Positions 28,818 to 36,754 of a DNA stretch of 39,510 bases are shown in pieces. This DNA is from Bacteroides sp. GTDB taxonomy: Bacteria; Bacteroidota; Bacteroidia; Bacteroidales; Bacteroidaceae. A model generated the notes under the pieces. That model did no database searches and was not told where the DNA came from. It was given only the letters and a program-made list of their open reading frames with translations. The translations under genes were made by a program, and so were the position numbers. Location: assembly GCF_028690125.1 (NCBI RefSeq), contig NZ_JAQVBV010000021.1, positions 55,879 through 95,388 of the forward strand, read 5' to 3'. How positions within the stretch are numbered: the stretch's first letter is position 1; every line of letters begins with the position of its first letter.

Positions 28818-29744
28818 TCATCCAATATATGTTTTTGATATTGATTCTGCGATTGCTGATGCTAGTTGTGATGGCATGGCGTTTGCAATCATCTGACCGA
28901 TCTGGGATTCTGTACCTTTCCAGATATAATCCGGGGGGAATCCCTGGAGTGCTGCAGCTTCTGCAAGAGTGATGTTTCGATCTTCTGCGGGGTGGATCAT
29001 ATATACTTTTTTTGGATTAACTACTGTGGGTGCAGGTGTGGTGCCGGTAAGACGGATCATGTTTTTGTATTTACCGTTCATTGGTTGCCAATCGGTTGTT
29101 GAAGCTGTTTTGAATCGGGCTACAGTAGTTATATTAGATTTCATGTAACCCCAATTGTGAGTGATCGGAGAGAAAGCGTCGTTGACGGTTATTGCAGGAT
29201 ATTTTTTGATATCAGGGATCTTTGTTTTTGATCCGATGACTACCCATCGTGGACGGGTCTGGGCGGCACCATGATCAGATGCTTTTAGGCAGGTTGATCT
29301 GGTATGGTATTCCAGGTGTTTTGATTGATCAGATATCGCTATTTTGATATCCTTGGGCGTTCCTACGACGTTTTCAAGCACGAAGAAGTCGGGTTTGATT
29401 TCTGATACTAATCTCATGAAATCGTTGACGAGAAGGCGTCTGGGGTCGTCTGGATCTTGTTTAATGTTTCTTCGGCTCCATGCCTGACATGGAGGACCGC
29501 CGATTATACCTGTAATGCCGGTGAAGTCGTTGGTGGCGCCGGATAATATGCTGATGTCTTTTTTAATTGTTTGTGTTTCTGGATGGTTTGCCTGATATGT
29601 CTGGACAGCTTCCGGTTTGATATCAATAGCCTGAGATATAGTGAAATGGTTGGCAAACCCCGATCCCATACCTCCGGCACCGCAGAAGAGTTCGCAAATG
29701 CCATAGGTATCGGAATGAGTAGGGAATAATTCAGTTTGAGTCAT
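28818..29744 (-). CDS. DNA (cytosine-5) methyltransferase
   Basis: 308 aa. Motif I (ICELFCGAGGMGSGF, residues 16-30), motif IV GGPPCQAW with catalytic Cys86, motif VI (LENVV, 123-127), motif VIII (QTRPR, 162-166), and motifs IX and X (EAAALQGFPPDYIW, GQMIANAMP) are all present and in standard order. It transfers methyl from SAM to C5 of cytosine; the target-recognition region (about 190-250) does not reveal the specificity. No restriction endonuclease gene is obvious next door, so it is probably an orphan that masks the element's DNA or regulates it. Start at 29744; an earlier in-frame codon lacks a site. Confidence 0.93.
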   Translation of the reverse strand: MTQTELFPTHSDTYGICELFCGAGGMGSGFANHFTISQAIDIKPEAVQTYQANHPETQTIKKDISILSGATNDFTGITGIIGGPPCQAWSRRNIKQDPDDPRRLLVNDFMRLVSEIKPDFFVLENVVGTPKDIKIAISDQSKHLEYHTRSTCLKASDHGAAQTRPRWVVIGSKTKIPDIKKYPAITVNDAFSPITHNWGYMKSNITTVARFKTASTTDWQPMNGKYKNMIRLTGTTPAPTVVNPKKVYMIHPAEDRNITLAEAAALQGFPPDYIWKGTESQIGQMIANAMPSQLASAIAESISKTYIG

Positions 29745-29746
29745 AA

Positions 29747-29989
29747 TTATCGGAAGGAGAATCTCCACACATCGTTTGATATAGAAGCGTGTTTTTTTAT
29801 TGATTTTAGATATTCGGTTATTTCTGCGTTGATTTTTAAGTGGTTGGCGTGTTCTGGTTTATTATTAAAGTTATATGATTTTGTGATGGTTTGGATTGTT
29901 TCTCTTTCTTTGGAAGAGAGTTTTTTTGATGAATACATAGCTTGACAGGTATTTGGTCCGATTATAGATATGGGATATATTTTTGACAT
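29747..29989 (-). CDS. Hypothetical protein, 80 aa
   Basis: Not recognised. It overlaps the gene at 29962 by 28 bases and ends two bases before the methyltransferase start. Basic with a helical centre (ERETIQTITKSYNFNNK). Position makes it a possible partner of the methyltransferase, but there is no sequence evidence. Confidence 0.55.
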   Translation of the reverse strand: MSKIYPISIIGPNTCQAMYSSKKLSSKERETIQTITKSYNFNNKPEHANHLKINAEITEYLKSIKKHASISNDVWRFSFR

Positions 29990-30366
29990 GTTTGTATATC
30001 ACCTAGATAGTATTGGAGGAAATATTGTTTTGAGTTGATTGAAGATGTTGGTTCCCATTCAATTTTTGTGTAATCGAATCGAGGATATTTTTTGAGACTA
30101 TAGGGAGAAATAAGTTCTATCAATTTGATATATTTTGATAGGTTGTGGAGAGGATTCGGAGGATCGAGGGGTTCTGTTTTGAGGTCTTCGATGAGGGTAT
30201 CAAGAGTATGTAGGATTTTAAGGATATTGTCAATTTCAAGAGGGGTTTCGAGATGAGATTGTTCGAATTTGTAGTTTTTATGAAGGAGTTCGAGATATTC
30301 TATACGTAGTTTTGACAGTATAATATTTATCTCGAGGGTTTCGATATCTGTTTCTCTTGAAGTCAT
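29962..30366 (-). CDS. Helical protein, 134 aa
   Basis: Not recognised. Helical with heptad-like repeats (DIETLEINIILSKLRIEYLE, ILKILHTLDTLIEDL) followed by an aromatic region. Start at 30366 behind GTGATCC, whose TGA is the stop of the upstream gene. Coiled-coil interaction is likely. Confidence 0.6.
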   Translation of the reverse strand: MTSRETDIETLEINIILSKLRIEYLELLHKNYKFEQSHLETPLEIDNILKILHTLDTLIEDLKTEPLDPPNPLHNLSKYIKLIELISPYSLKKYPRFDYTKIEWEPTSSINSKQYFLQYYLGDIQTCQKYIPYL

Positions 30367-30371
30367 AAGGA

Positions 30372-30815
30372 TCACTTATTTTTTTTAAGGTAATTTCGGG
30401 ATTTTTTGAAAAATTTATTGTTACATATTGGGGCGATGATTAATACATATCCGTTGTTGGTTAGGTATAGGGGATGCGCGATCCCGTCGTTTCTGAAATA
30501 TATTTTTGTTGGTTTTAAGATATTGAATACGTCGAGATTACGAAGATCAATGAATGTAGTATTTGTTAATTCTACATTAATTGAGTAATTATGTTTTTTA
30601 TGAATATATTTGTTTACTTTATTGAGTAGACTGACGATTGTTGATTGTGAAGAATAATTGGGTTTATGGGTCGAATAATGTTTGTATAGAGCAGGGTTTT
30701 TGTAGTTATGGGTAATAGATGATTTTGGACATATACCAAAAATTTGGTTATTGAGATATACAATATTTTTTTTTGTTTTGGGAGGTGAGCAGGATGTGGG
30801 TAAGTGTCGTTTCAT
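30372..30815 (-). CDS. Hypothetical basic protein, 147 aa
   Basis: Not recognised. Start at 30815 (MKRHLPTSCSPPK) is set by the ATGA overlap with the upstream gene. Rich in Lys and Asn. Possibly nucleic-acid binding. The C-terminus (NNKFFKKSRNYLKKNK) is strongly basic. Confidence 0.55.
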   Translation of the reverse strand: MKRHLPTSCSPPKTKKNIVYLNNQIFGICPKSSITHNYKNPALYKHYSTHKPNYSSQSTIVSLLNKVNKYIHKKHNYSINVELTNTTFIDLRNLDVFNILKPTKIYFRNDGIAHPLYLTNNGYVLIIAPICNNKFFKKSRNYLKKNK

Positions 30816-31276
30816 TCGTCCTCGGGTATAGTGTCTGGAACAAAAGCCCATGTCCATTCGTTGGATCCAAGTGAGTAAACGTGGATTCTTTTTTTGTTAT
30901 AAATGATTTCTTTACCATGGGTGGATAGGAATAAGCAATGTTCGCTATCAAGATCATTACATTCGAATTCATCGGTTTTGGGATTGTAGTCCCAGTCTTC
31001 AAACTCGAACATATCTGTTAGGATTTGAATGATGGTTTTAAATTCGAAATGGGGAGTTCCCCATCCGTTCCAGGTTTTATGTTGAGTATATCCTGGATAG
31101 GGACCGAAATCGCCGATATAAAAATCAATTTTATCAAATGGAGGATCATGGTAGAATGTCGGGTTGAAGATATGACCGCAATCGTTGCATTCAACTTCGA
31201 TTGAAATACAATCGTTATCGTCGAATTCGATATCGTAGAAAGTAAATTCCTGGGTTTTACAGTTGGGACAATACAT
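30812..31276 (-). CDS. Zinc ribbon plus shared GYxxW domain, 154 aa
   Basis: CPNC (residues 3-6) and CNDC (about 30-33) form a zinc ribbon. Residues 55-150 align with the C-terminal half of 31526-32137: a GP(Y/F)xGY turn, a helix ending before WDYNPKTDEFE, then KRIHVYS, W and PDTIPEDE. The shared domain is beta-rich and unnamed. Start behind GTGATACT. Confidence 0.65.
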   Translation of the reverse strand: MYCPNCKTQEFTFYDIEFDDNDCISIEVECNDCGHIFNPTFYHDPPFDKIDFYIGDFGPYPGYTQHKTWNGWGTPHFEFKTIIQILTDMFEFEDWDYNPKTDEFECNDLDSEHCLFLSTHGKEIIYNKKRIHVYSLGSNEWTWAFVPDTIPEDE

Positions 31277-31284
31277 AGTATCAC

Positions 31285-31524
31285 TTATTTTGCAAGGAGG
31301 TCAAGGGTGTTTTTATGTTGTTTAAGAAGTTGAGTAAATGGACGGTATTTGATGATTCTTTGTTCATTACAGACAAATACGTTGAGGAATACACATCCAC
31401 AGTTTTGGCATATTCGTTCTATTGAATGGAGATTATTGGTTTCGTCATATTTTGGAAGAGGGTTTGAGATAATTGTTAAATCCGATTGACAATTTGGACA
31501 GAGATAATGGATGATTGTATGCAT
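31285..31524 (-). CDS. Zinc-ribbon protein, 79 aa
   Basis: CPNC (residues 9-12) and CQNCGC (about 39-44) form a zinc ribbon; the C-terminal helix is basic. One base separates it from the upstream gene's stop. Function unknown. Confidence 0.6.
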   Translation of the reverse strand: MHTIIHYLCPNCQSDLTIISNPLPKYDETNNLHSIERICQNCGCVFLNVFVCNEQRIIKYRPFTQLLKQHKNTLDLLAK

Positions 31525-31525
31525 G

Positions 31526-32137
31526 TTAATCTTCCGAGGTAGTTTCAGGAATAGGCATAATTTGAATCCAGGGAGTGTTGGGGATTTTGATTTGATATGT
31601 TTTGATTTTCATATCGTTGATTCTAATTGGATGGCAAAATGGAAATTTGAAGTAACCCGGAGCGTTTGGATCAGATTCAACTGATATGAATTCGTCTCGT
31701 AATCGATCATATACCCATTTTGTATTATCGAATCCGTAAATCGTTGATAGAATTTTCGTTGATTCCATGAAGTCGAACATAATTGGATCTTCGGTTGCAT
31801 CATAATTTTCTTCGCGGATGTATCCTTTGAAGGGTCCGAGATTGAGTATTTTGAAGTAGCATTCTTTATAGAGAGGGTTTGAGAAGTGTGCGATGAGAGA
31901 TTTAATGTCAGATAGAGTGCCTTTTGGGGATTTTATAGGAGAAAATCCATAATCGAAAAGTTCTGCTGTTTTATTATACCATCCTTCTTCTGCGAGTTTT
32001 GCTAATTCTGGATTAATGCATTTTAGTAAATAAAGTGCTTCCCGAGCTTTCCATAATCCTGTTGTGATGAGTTCAATGGCTAGATCAAGTGATTTGTTCG
32101 CATTGTGCATCATATTAAGTTCTTCTGATTCATACAT
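31526..32137 (-). CDS. Hypothetical protein with shared domain, 203 aa
   Basis: The N-terminal half is helical (MHNANKSLDLAIELITTGLW). Residues 97-200 align with 30812-31276: LGPFKGY, KILSTIYGFDNTKW, DEFISVESD, and a final W-x-x-x-x-PETTSED. Overlaps the upstream gene by eight bases. The domain lacks the zinc ribbon of its relative. Confidence 0.65.
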   Translation of the reverse strand: MYESEELNMMHNANKSLDLAIELITTGLWKAREALYLLKCINPELAKLAEEGWYNKTAELFDYGFSPIKSPKGTLSDIKSLIAHFSNPLYKECYFKILNLGPFKGYIREENYDATEDPIMFDFMESTKILSTIYGFDNTKWVYDRLRDEFISVESDPNAPGYFKFPFCHPIRINDMKIKTYQIKIPNTPWIQIMPIPETTSED

Positions 32138-32537
32138 TGTTTGATCTCCGGTTTATTTGTTTCATATAATATTTTACGAAAGCTGATTCGAGTCTGTTTT
32201 TGTAACCAGGAATACGATAGTTGCCGTGTTCGTCGAGGAATTCTGTTCTGCATATACCTGTGAGAAATTCTAGCACTCTATATTCGCAATCTTCTTCGAA
32301 TACGATGATTTGATGGGTTTTTGGATCAGGGACAAAAGAGTTGCCTGTTTGGATGACATATTCGTGTATCTTTTCGATTTCGTCCTGGGTGAGTGAATCG
32401 ACCGGGACGACATAGCCGCCGTGACCGGGAGTGTCCATGAAATAAACGTTTTCCCGGTTGGTTGGATCAATTGACTGGACGGGACCGCGCCAGGTGCGTT
32501 CGGCGACGGCTTTGAGCTGAGCAAGTGTGGGAGACAT
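32130..32537 (-). CDS. DUF7007-like mobile-element protein, 135 aa
   Basis: Contains GHGGYVVPVDSL (about 39-50) and FEEDCEYRVLEFLTG (about 78-92), the combination seen in DUF7007-type proteins of phages and plasmids. Their function is unknown. The promoter is clear: TATA box at 32568-32575 with a TGTACGCGTACA palindrome directly downstream, so the gene is probably regulated. Confidence 0.6.
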   Translation of the reverse strand: MSPTLAQLKAVAERTWRGPVQSIDPTNRENVYFMDTPGHGGYVVPVDSLTQDEIEKIHEYVIQTGNSFVPDPKTHQIIVFEEDCEYRVLEFLTGICRTEFLDEHGNYRIPGYKNRLESAFVKYYMKQINRRSNNV

Positions 32538-32555
32538 GATTAAGTTAGGAAAAGG

Positions 32556-32575
32556 TGTACGCGTACATATTTATA
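32556..32575 (-). promoter_or_regulatory. TATA box with adjoining palindromic operator
   Basis: On the minus strand CCTATAAATATG is followed at once by TGTACGCGTACA (32556-32567), a perfect 12-bp palindrome. The ATG at 32537 lies about 19 bases after the palindrome. A dimeric repressor bound there would block transcription. Both the box and the symmetry are clear, but the regulator is unknown. Confidence 0.65.
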
Positions 32576-32601
32576 GGTTGGAAAAATGTGTATGGTGTTT
32601 T

Positions 32602-32958
32602 TTATCGGACGTATTCGAGGCGCCGGAGTTGTTCGGGAGTGGCTGCCTGAGCATCGTTAATGAATTTTGTTAAATGATCGATATTTGAATAATATGAACC
32701 GGTGAGTGATTCAAATGAGATATCATCACGAATAACTTTCCATTCACTACCGCCTTCAATCTGGTTTATGAAACAGAGGTTCTGGTAGATGAATGAAGTC
32801 CCGATACACCAGTTGTCGAATCTGAATTGTTCTGCGAGTTCTTCGATGGTTTTGCATTCGTAAAAGGATTTTTCATTAAACGGAGGATCCCATGCTTTTG
32901 AGATCCACATGTTTTTGTTTCCGATTTTAAGCCATGTTGGAATCATTGGGTGTGTCAT
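32602..32958 (-). CDS. Phage-type hypothetical protein, 118 aa
   Basis: Start at 32958 behind GGAGACTGACA. Contains IEELAEQFRFDNWCIGTSFI, then YQNLCFINQIEGGSEWKVIR and DISFESLTG, a block known from many phage and plasmid proteins of unknown function (core: NWxxGxxFxxxxLCFINQxxGGxEW). It ends with a helix of the ATPEQLRRLEY type. The function is not known. Confidence 0.65.
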   Translation of the reverse strand: MTHPMIPTWLKIGNKNMWISKAWDPPFNEKSFYECKTIEELAEQFRFDNWCIGTSFIYQNLCFINQIEGGSEWKVIRDDISFESLTGSYYSNIDHLTKFINDAQAATPEQLRRLEYVR

Positions 32959-33037
32959 TGTCAGTCTCCATAGTGGATTTGGCATATTCGAATGTTGCGT
33001 ATTCTTTTTTTTATAAAATATACAAAATAATAATCAT

Positions 33038-33295
33038 TTATCCGATTCTGCCGGAAGAGGGGAGATCGTTTGTTTGAATAACGCGCGTGATTGATTGACC
33101 TTCGTCGATTTTCCAGACAGGTTCTCCCGCGAATCGATCGTCGGGGATGATTGAGATTGAAGTTACGGGTAATCCGGTTGAATGATTTATAATACTGGGA
33201 TAGATGTTGATGATACAGCCTTGAGTTTCGATATGGATGTAGTGTCCTCTTTTCTGAATAGAGGTTTCTCGGACTTCTTTCGTATTTTTTAACAT
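33038..33295 (-). CDS. Hypothetical beta-rich protein, 85 aa
   Basis: Not recognised. Probably beta-rich (HYIHIETQGCIINIYPSI, VTSISIIPDD). Start at 33295; the upstream ATT/ATG alternative is only three codons longer. Downstream of a stem-loop at 33316-33335. Confidence 0.55.
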   Translation of the reverse strand: MLKNTKEVRETSIQKRGHYIHIETQGCIINIYPSIINHSTGLPVTSISIIPDDRFAGEPVWKIDEGQSITRVIQTNDLPSSGRIG

Positions 33296-33303
33296 ATTAA
33301 TCA

Positions 33304-33335
33304 AAAAAGAATTATATCTACTATTTTAAGTAGAT
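33304..33335 (-). terminator. Stem-loop terminator candidate
   Basis: ATCTACT/AGTAGAT arms (33316-33322 and 33329-33335) around a six-base loop. On the minus strand it is followed by ATAATTCTTTTTT. It lies just after the stop of 33354-33785 and fits a terminator. Confidence 0.5.
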
Positions 33336-33353
33336 TATAATAGATAAAAGTAG

Positions 33354-33785
33354 TTATTTGGGGATTTCTTTTGGGACCGGGGCTCCCTGACTTCCTCCAC
33401 CAGCGATTTGACCGTTTTTGATGATGGTATATCCTTTACTGTGTTTTAGAATATATCCGCGCATTTTTTGGATTTCGTATTCGTCGATTTGTTGTGATAC
33501 ATATATTCGTTCTGCTTCAGGAAGACCTGATACTATGAAACTTCTGACTGCGGGGGATACGTGAATGTATCGAAGGTTTTGGGGAGGAGTATCTTCCGGG
33601 GAATTGGGATCAAGGAAATCAACGGTTTGTTGGTTGGTTTTATAGAGATCGTCACATTCTTTTTTGATATATTTTGTTTCGGCGATTGCTTGTACTGTTT
33701 GTTTCTTTTGGAGATATCCCCAAAAACTTGCACCTGCTGCTGCGGCTAGTCCGAGGAGGGATTCTATGGAGAAGGATTCTATCAT
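33354..33785 (-). CDS. Membrane-anchored protein, 143 aa
   Basis: N-terminal hydrophobic helix (residues 8-23, ESLLGLAAAAGASFWGYL) followed by KK, so a single N-terminal anchor. The rest is soluble with a Pro/Gln-rich segment and a Gly-rich tail (AGGGSQGAPVPKE). The family is not recognised. A TATA-like box 22 bases before the ATG suggests a leaderless mRNA. Confidence 0.6.
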   Translation of the reverse strand: MIESFSIESLLGLAAAAGASFWGYLQKKQTVQAIAETKYIKKECDDLYKTNQQTVDFLDPNSPEDTPPQNLRYIHVSPAVRSFIVSGLPEAERIYVSQQIDEYEIQKMRGYILKHSKGYTIIKNGQIAGGGSQGAPVPKEIPK

Positions 33786-33806
33786 ATAGTTAAATGACAG
33801 ATTCTT

Positions 33807-33814
33807 CTATAAAA
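33807..33814 (-). promoter_or_regulatory. TATA box before 33354-33785
   Basis: Minus strand CTTTTATAGA lies 22-29 bases before the ATG at 33785. Such spacing gives a leaderless transcript. Confidence 0.5.
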
Positions 33815-33874
33815 GATTAATAGGGTTTTAAAGTGTTAGAATAAAAGTGTGGTATTGGAATAGAGGGAGATGTG

Positions 33875-34522
33875 TTATTTTGTCGATATTGTGAATTCTA
33901 TTTTAAAATCCCATTTTGGGCAAGGTTCCTGCCAGTCGCGGAGATGAATATAAAGGTTGTGTGTTGGGTGATAGAATGTTTTTTGGTGAGTTAAGGTGAT
34001 TTGTTCAAATTCGTCTTCGTCGTTTATTGATTCTGCGATTGTAGTTCGTTGCGGGGTAAGGGATGGGGGAAAAGTGTAGTAACTGATTTTTCCTTCACCT
34101 GATACGGAATTGTAATTTATGTTTATTGTAGAATAGTATTCGGCATTTTGCAAGATTTTTGATAGTGTTTTATCGCATAGAATTCGGTTGTTTAAAGATC
34201 CATAGAGTGTATGGGAAAGGTATGTCCAGTTGGTTCCGGGGATTTGTTTTCCGGTTATAGCGAAGTAATTTGGTTGTTCTACACGTTTATCTTCTTCGGT
34301 CAGAAGTTTTGGTTTGTCGATATCCATCATATTTAAAATAAATTGTGCATTTTTATTTTCCATTGATTTGTTAAATGCAATATTAATTTGGTCCATATAT
34401 TGTGTTTCTGCCCTGAGTTCTGCAGCACAATCTCTGGTAGGATATTTTGAGGATTGTAGAATTTTGTTTTTTATAGTTAGCGGATCTTCGTTAATCATGT
34501 TGAAATTGAATTTTAAACCCAT
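33875..34522 (-). CDS. Hypothetical protein, 215 aa
   Basis: Not recognised. Mixed alpha/beta with an N-terminal helical part (AAELRAETQYMDQINIAFNK) and beta strands at the end (QKTFYHPTHNLYIHL). No cysteine pair or membrane helix. Start behind GTGATACT, with the previous stop inside. Same operon as 34527-34757. Confidence 0.65.
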   Translation of the reverse strand: MGLKFNFNMINEDPLTIKNKILQSSKYPTRDCAAELRAETQYMDQINIAFNKSMENKNAQFILNMMDIDKPKLLTEEDKRVEQPNYFAITGKQIPGTNWTYLSHTLYGSLNNRILCDKTLSKILQNAEYYSTININYNSVSGEGKISYYTFPPSLTPQRTTIAESINDEDEFEQITLTHQKTFYHPTHNLYIHLRDWQEPCPKWDFKIEFTISTK

Positions 34523-34526
34523 AGTA

Positions 34527-34757
34527 TCACTCGGTTTCAGGATTTTTGATGTTGTTCAGATATTGTTCTTTGAGAATATGTTTTGATACTGTTAGATTAG
34601 ATAAGAGTTTTGATAAGAGTTTTGCATTATCTCCCTGGTAACCACAATTGTGGATAAGGGTTTCGTTACTGAGAAGAGGAATGATTATATCGTTTCCATA
34701 TTCGAGAATTTTATCAATTTGTGATATGATTTTTGGGATGTCGTGTGTGTATGTCAT
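34527..34757 (-). CDS. Small helical protein, 76 aa
   Basis: Start at 34757 (MTYTHDIPK); longer frames need a TTG inside a TATA-like run. Helical (KIISQIDKILEYG, NAKLLSKLLSNLTVSK). No known motif. A possible TATA box (GTATAAATT) lies about 45 bases upstream. Confidence 0.5.
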   Translation of the reverse strand: MTYTHDIPKIISQIDKILEYGNDIIIPLLSNETLIHNCGYQGDNAKLLSKLLSNLTVSKHILKEQYLNNIKNPETE

Positions 34758-34908
34758 GGTATGCGCTCGGAAGGGTTTATGGTTTTTAACTAACAATTTA
34801 TACAGAGGCAAGGGAAGGCAAGAGAGTCATTCTGCCAATTTTTTGTGTATAGCAAGAGGTACCGATGCCCAATCTGCAATTGGAGTCAAATAAGGGTATT
34901 AGGGTAGT

Positions 34909-35034
34909 TTATTTTTTTGTGTTTGGTGTTATATCAATATTCCAATTATATGTTGGGATGGAACATACAAATACGTTTTTGTTCTTTTTTAGATGATCAG
35001 AGTGTTTTTTAGGTTTTTCTTTTGGTAGAGACAT
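34909..35034 (-). CDS. Small protein downstream of tRNA-Gln, 41 aa
   Basis: MSLPKEKPKKHSDHLKKNKN followed by VFVCSIPTYNWNIDI. Basic N-terminus. The ATG follows GATCATT. The gap to the tRNA (35071) is 36 bases, so it may be co-transcribed with it. This is a weak call. Confidence 0.35.
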   Translation of the reverse strand: MSLPKEKPKKHSDHLKKNKNVFVCSIPTYNWNIDITPNTKK

Positions 35035-35070
35035 AATGATCGCGTTTTTGTGTTGTTTTATAAAAAAAAA

Positions 35071-35143
35071 TAGTCCCGGACGGATTCGAACCGTCGTCGC
35101 CGGATCCAAAGTCCTGCATGATTGACCGCTACACTACGGGACT
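35071..35143 (-). tRNA. tRNA-Gln(UUG)
   Basis: 73 nt on the minus strand. Acceptor stem AGTCCCG/CGGGACT, D stem GTG/CAT (one wobble), anticodon loop CTTTGGA with anticodon TTG, anticodon stem CAGGA/TCCGG with one A-G mismatch, T arm GACGG-TTCGAAT-CCGTC, discriminator A. CCA not encoded. It reads CAA. The one mismatch could mark decay or a tolerated change. Isolated tRNAs are common in phages and large plasmids. Confidence 0.92.
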
Positions 35144-35402
35144 GAAATGGTTTGGATCTCCCTGGTCCGAGAGATCCGTTCAAAGGAGGAATTTCCATGT
35201 GGGACTAATGTCTGGGGTTGACAAAAGCGGATATATTACGTTCATAGAACGGAGATTTTTTTAAAAACCTCAATACATAAAATGAATTCAATAAATTTAA
35301 AGATATGCCTGAGGTGTTAGAAATATATCGAGGAATGAGCCATTTAAGGCAGCCTCATTTCAGAGAATTTTTTTAGGATTCTCTAAATTATTATGAATAT
35401 AA
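35144..35402. other. Intergenic stretch with inverted repeats
   Basis: No gene seen. It contains an inverted repeat beside the tRNA (35154-35160 and 35171-35177, GGATCTC/GAGATCC), a short palindrome near 35240 (CGTTC-ATA-GAACG), and a stem-loop near 35363-35385 (AGAGAAT/ATTCTCT) after gene 35403-35831. A TATATC at about 35230 may be the tRNA promoter. Confidence 0.45.
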
Positions 35403-35831
35403 TTAATATAAATGTTTTTGGGTGAGATCTATTTTTTGGAATTCCCATTTGATAATTTGTGCAAGGAATCCTTTGTTTGTAGGAGTATAGAGTAAATTGA
35501 GAATATCAATTAAATGTTCTGAGGTTGCCGGATTAATACATTCGGCTTTTGCAAAATAGTTAAGTAATGTTGAAGAGGAGTCGTGGGGGAGAGGGTCGTC
35601 TCCGAGACAGATATAATCCGGATATACTTGAATCGGAATTGCGGAGGATATAGTGAAATAATCGGATTGCCATGACCAATTTGAAAAATATGGTTTTCCT
35701 GCCCAGGTAAATACACAGAATTGATCGCCTGGTTTGAGTTTTTGGTTATTTTTTATGAGTTGAGTGCAATTTCCTGAGATGATTTTGTCGCGTTTTTCTG
35801 GGAGGAGGAGAGGTATTTTGTATTTTGTCAT
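35403..35831 (-). CDS. ASCH/PUA-like domain protein, 142 aa
   Basis: Early block LPEKRDKIISGNCTQLIK, then LKPGDQFCVFTWAGKPYFSN and WSWQ, then a helix and KWEF. This order (K-I-I-S-G..TQ..kpGD...W.g.P) matches archaeal ASCH-type proteins, a PUA-related RNA-binding fold. Its ATG overlaps the stop of the transglutaminase-like gene. Function unknown; RNA binding is inference. Confidence 0.6.
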   Translation of the reverse strand: MTKYKIPLLLPEKRDKIISGNCTQLIKNNQKLKPGDQFCVFTWAGKPYFSNWSWQSDYFTISSAIPIQVYPDYICLGDDPLPHDSSSTLLNYFAKAECINPATSEHLIDILNLLYTPTNKGFLAQIIKWEFQKIDLTQKHLY

Positions 35832-36745
35832 GATTTAGAGTTTGTTGGGTTGGGGAGTCCGTATGAGATATAGTAATCAAGATATTCGGGGAGTTCCATG
35901 AAAGCTGATATAATGTTATTTTGAGATTGGATTTCAAGTAAACGGTTATCTGCGCGATATTCTTTTGAGATATCGGTGAGGGATATACCGTTTGAGATGA
36001 GGACTGAAAATGGTGGGTCTGGGGATGTTATTTCTGAAGGATATCCATAATCAGAGTTAAAGACGAATTTGGTTCCGGTAGGTTCAATGATGATATAAGG
36101 AGTTTGTTTGTATGAATATTGTGGTGTTGTAGCGATACCTATGTTGACGTGAGGAGTAGGTTTTGAGTATCCGAGATAATATGTTTTGAATCCAAGTTCT
36201 TTGAGTAGATATCCCAGAAGATAACTTTGGTCTGAACATATACCCAGGTTATCATAAAGAGTGCTGTAAGGGTATCGGACCGTTTCGATATGTCCTTTTT
36301 TGATTGAATCTTGTTTGTTTTTATCATAGGGGATGTTTTTAACGAGACGTATTGCAAGTTTTGCTTGAGTTTGAGGGTTTGAGCTGATTGATTTTAGTGC
36401 AGTTATTAATGGGTTGAGGTGAGTGTTTGAAGGATGTGTCATGTATTGTTGGATGTGTTGAGTATCTATACCAGATATTGAGTAGATTATTAAAGTAGAT
36501 TCTGATTGCGAGATGGTTGAATGGATACGTGGATCGAAATCCATATTGATGATATAATGTTGACCGTTATATGCGGTTCTGAAGGTTTGGGTTACAGGAT
36601 TTTTTATTGAGGGATTAGATAGTGTAATTGTTTTTGTAGTGAAATCTGTGAAAGAATCTATTATGTTAAATGAATATACTCCTCCAAAGAAGATAATTAT
36701 AAGAGTTATGAAAAGTATGGCAATGGTGTTTGTAGTTGTAGACAT
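35828..36745 (-). CDS. Membrane-anchored transglutaminase-like protein
   Basis: 305 aa. Residues 6-25 form a membrane helix (NTIAILFITLIIIFFGGVYS). Residues 155-225 carry a transglutaminase-type triad: Cys170 (GICSDQS), His199 (PHVNIGI) and an acidic residue near Glu221 (IIEPTG). The fold serves proteases, amidases and crosslinking enzymes. The catalytic part would face outside the cell, so it may act on the envelope or on other proteins. ATGA overlap with the ASCH-like gene, and 9 bases from the 60-residue membrane protein upstream. Confidence 0.75.
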   Translation of the reverse strand: MSTTTNTIAILFITLIIIFFGGVYSFNIIDSFTDFTTKTITLSNPSIKNPVTQTFRTAYNGQHYIINMDFDPRIHSTISQSESTLIIYSISGIDTQHIQQYMTHPSNTHLNPLITALKSISSNPQTQAKLAIRLVKNIPYDKNKQDSIKKGHIETVRYPYSTLYDNLGICSDQSYLLGYLLKELGFKTYYLGYSKPTPHVNIGIATTPQYSYKQTPYIIIEPTGTKFVFNSDYGYPSEITSPDPPFSVLISNGISLTDISKEYRADNRLLEIQSQNNIISAFMELPEYLDYYISYGLPNPTNSKS

Positions 36746-36754
36746 GAGTATCAA

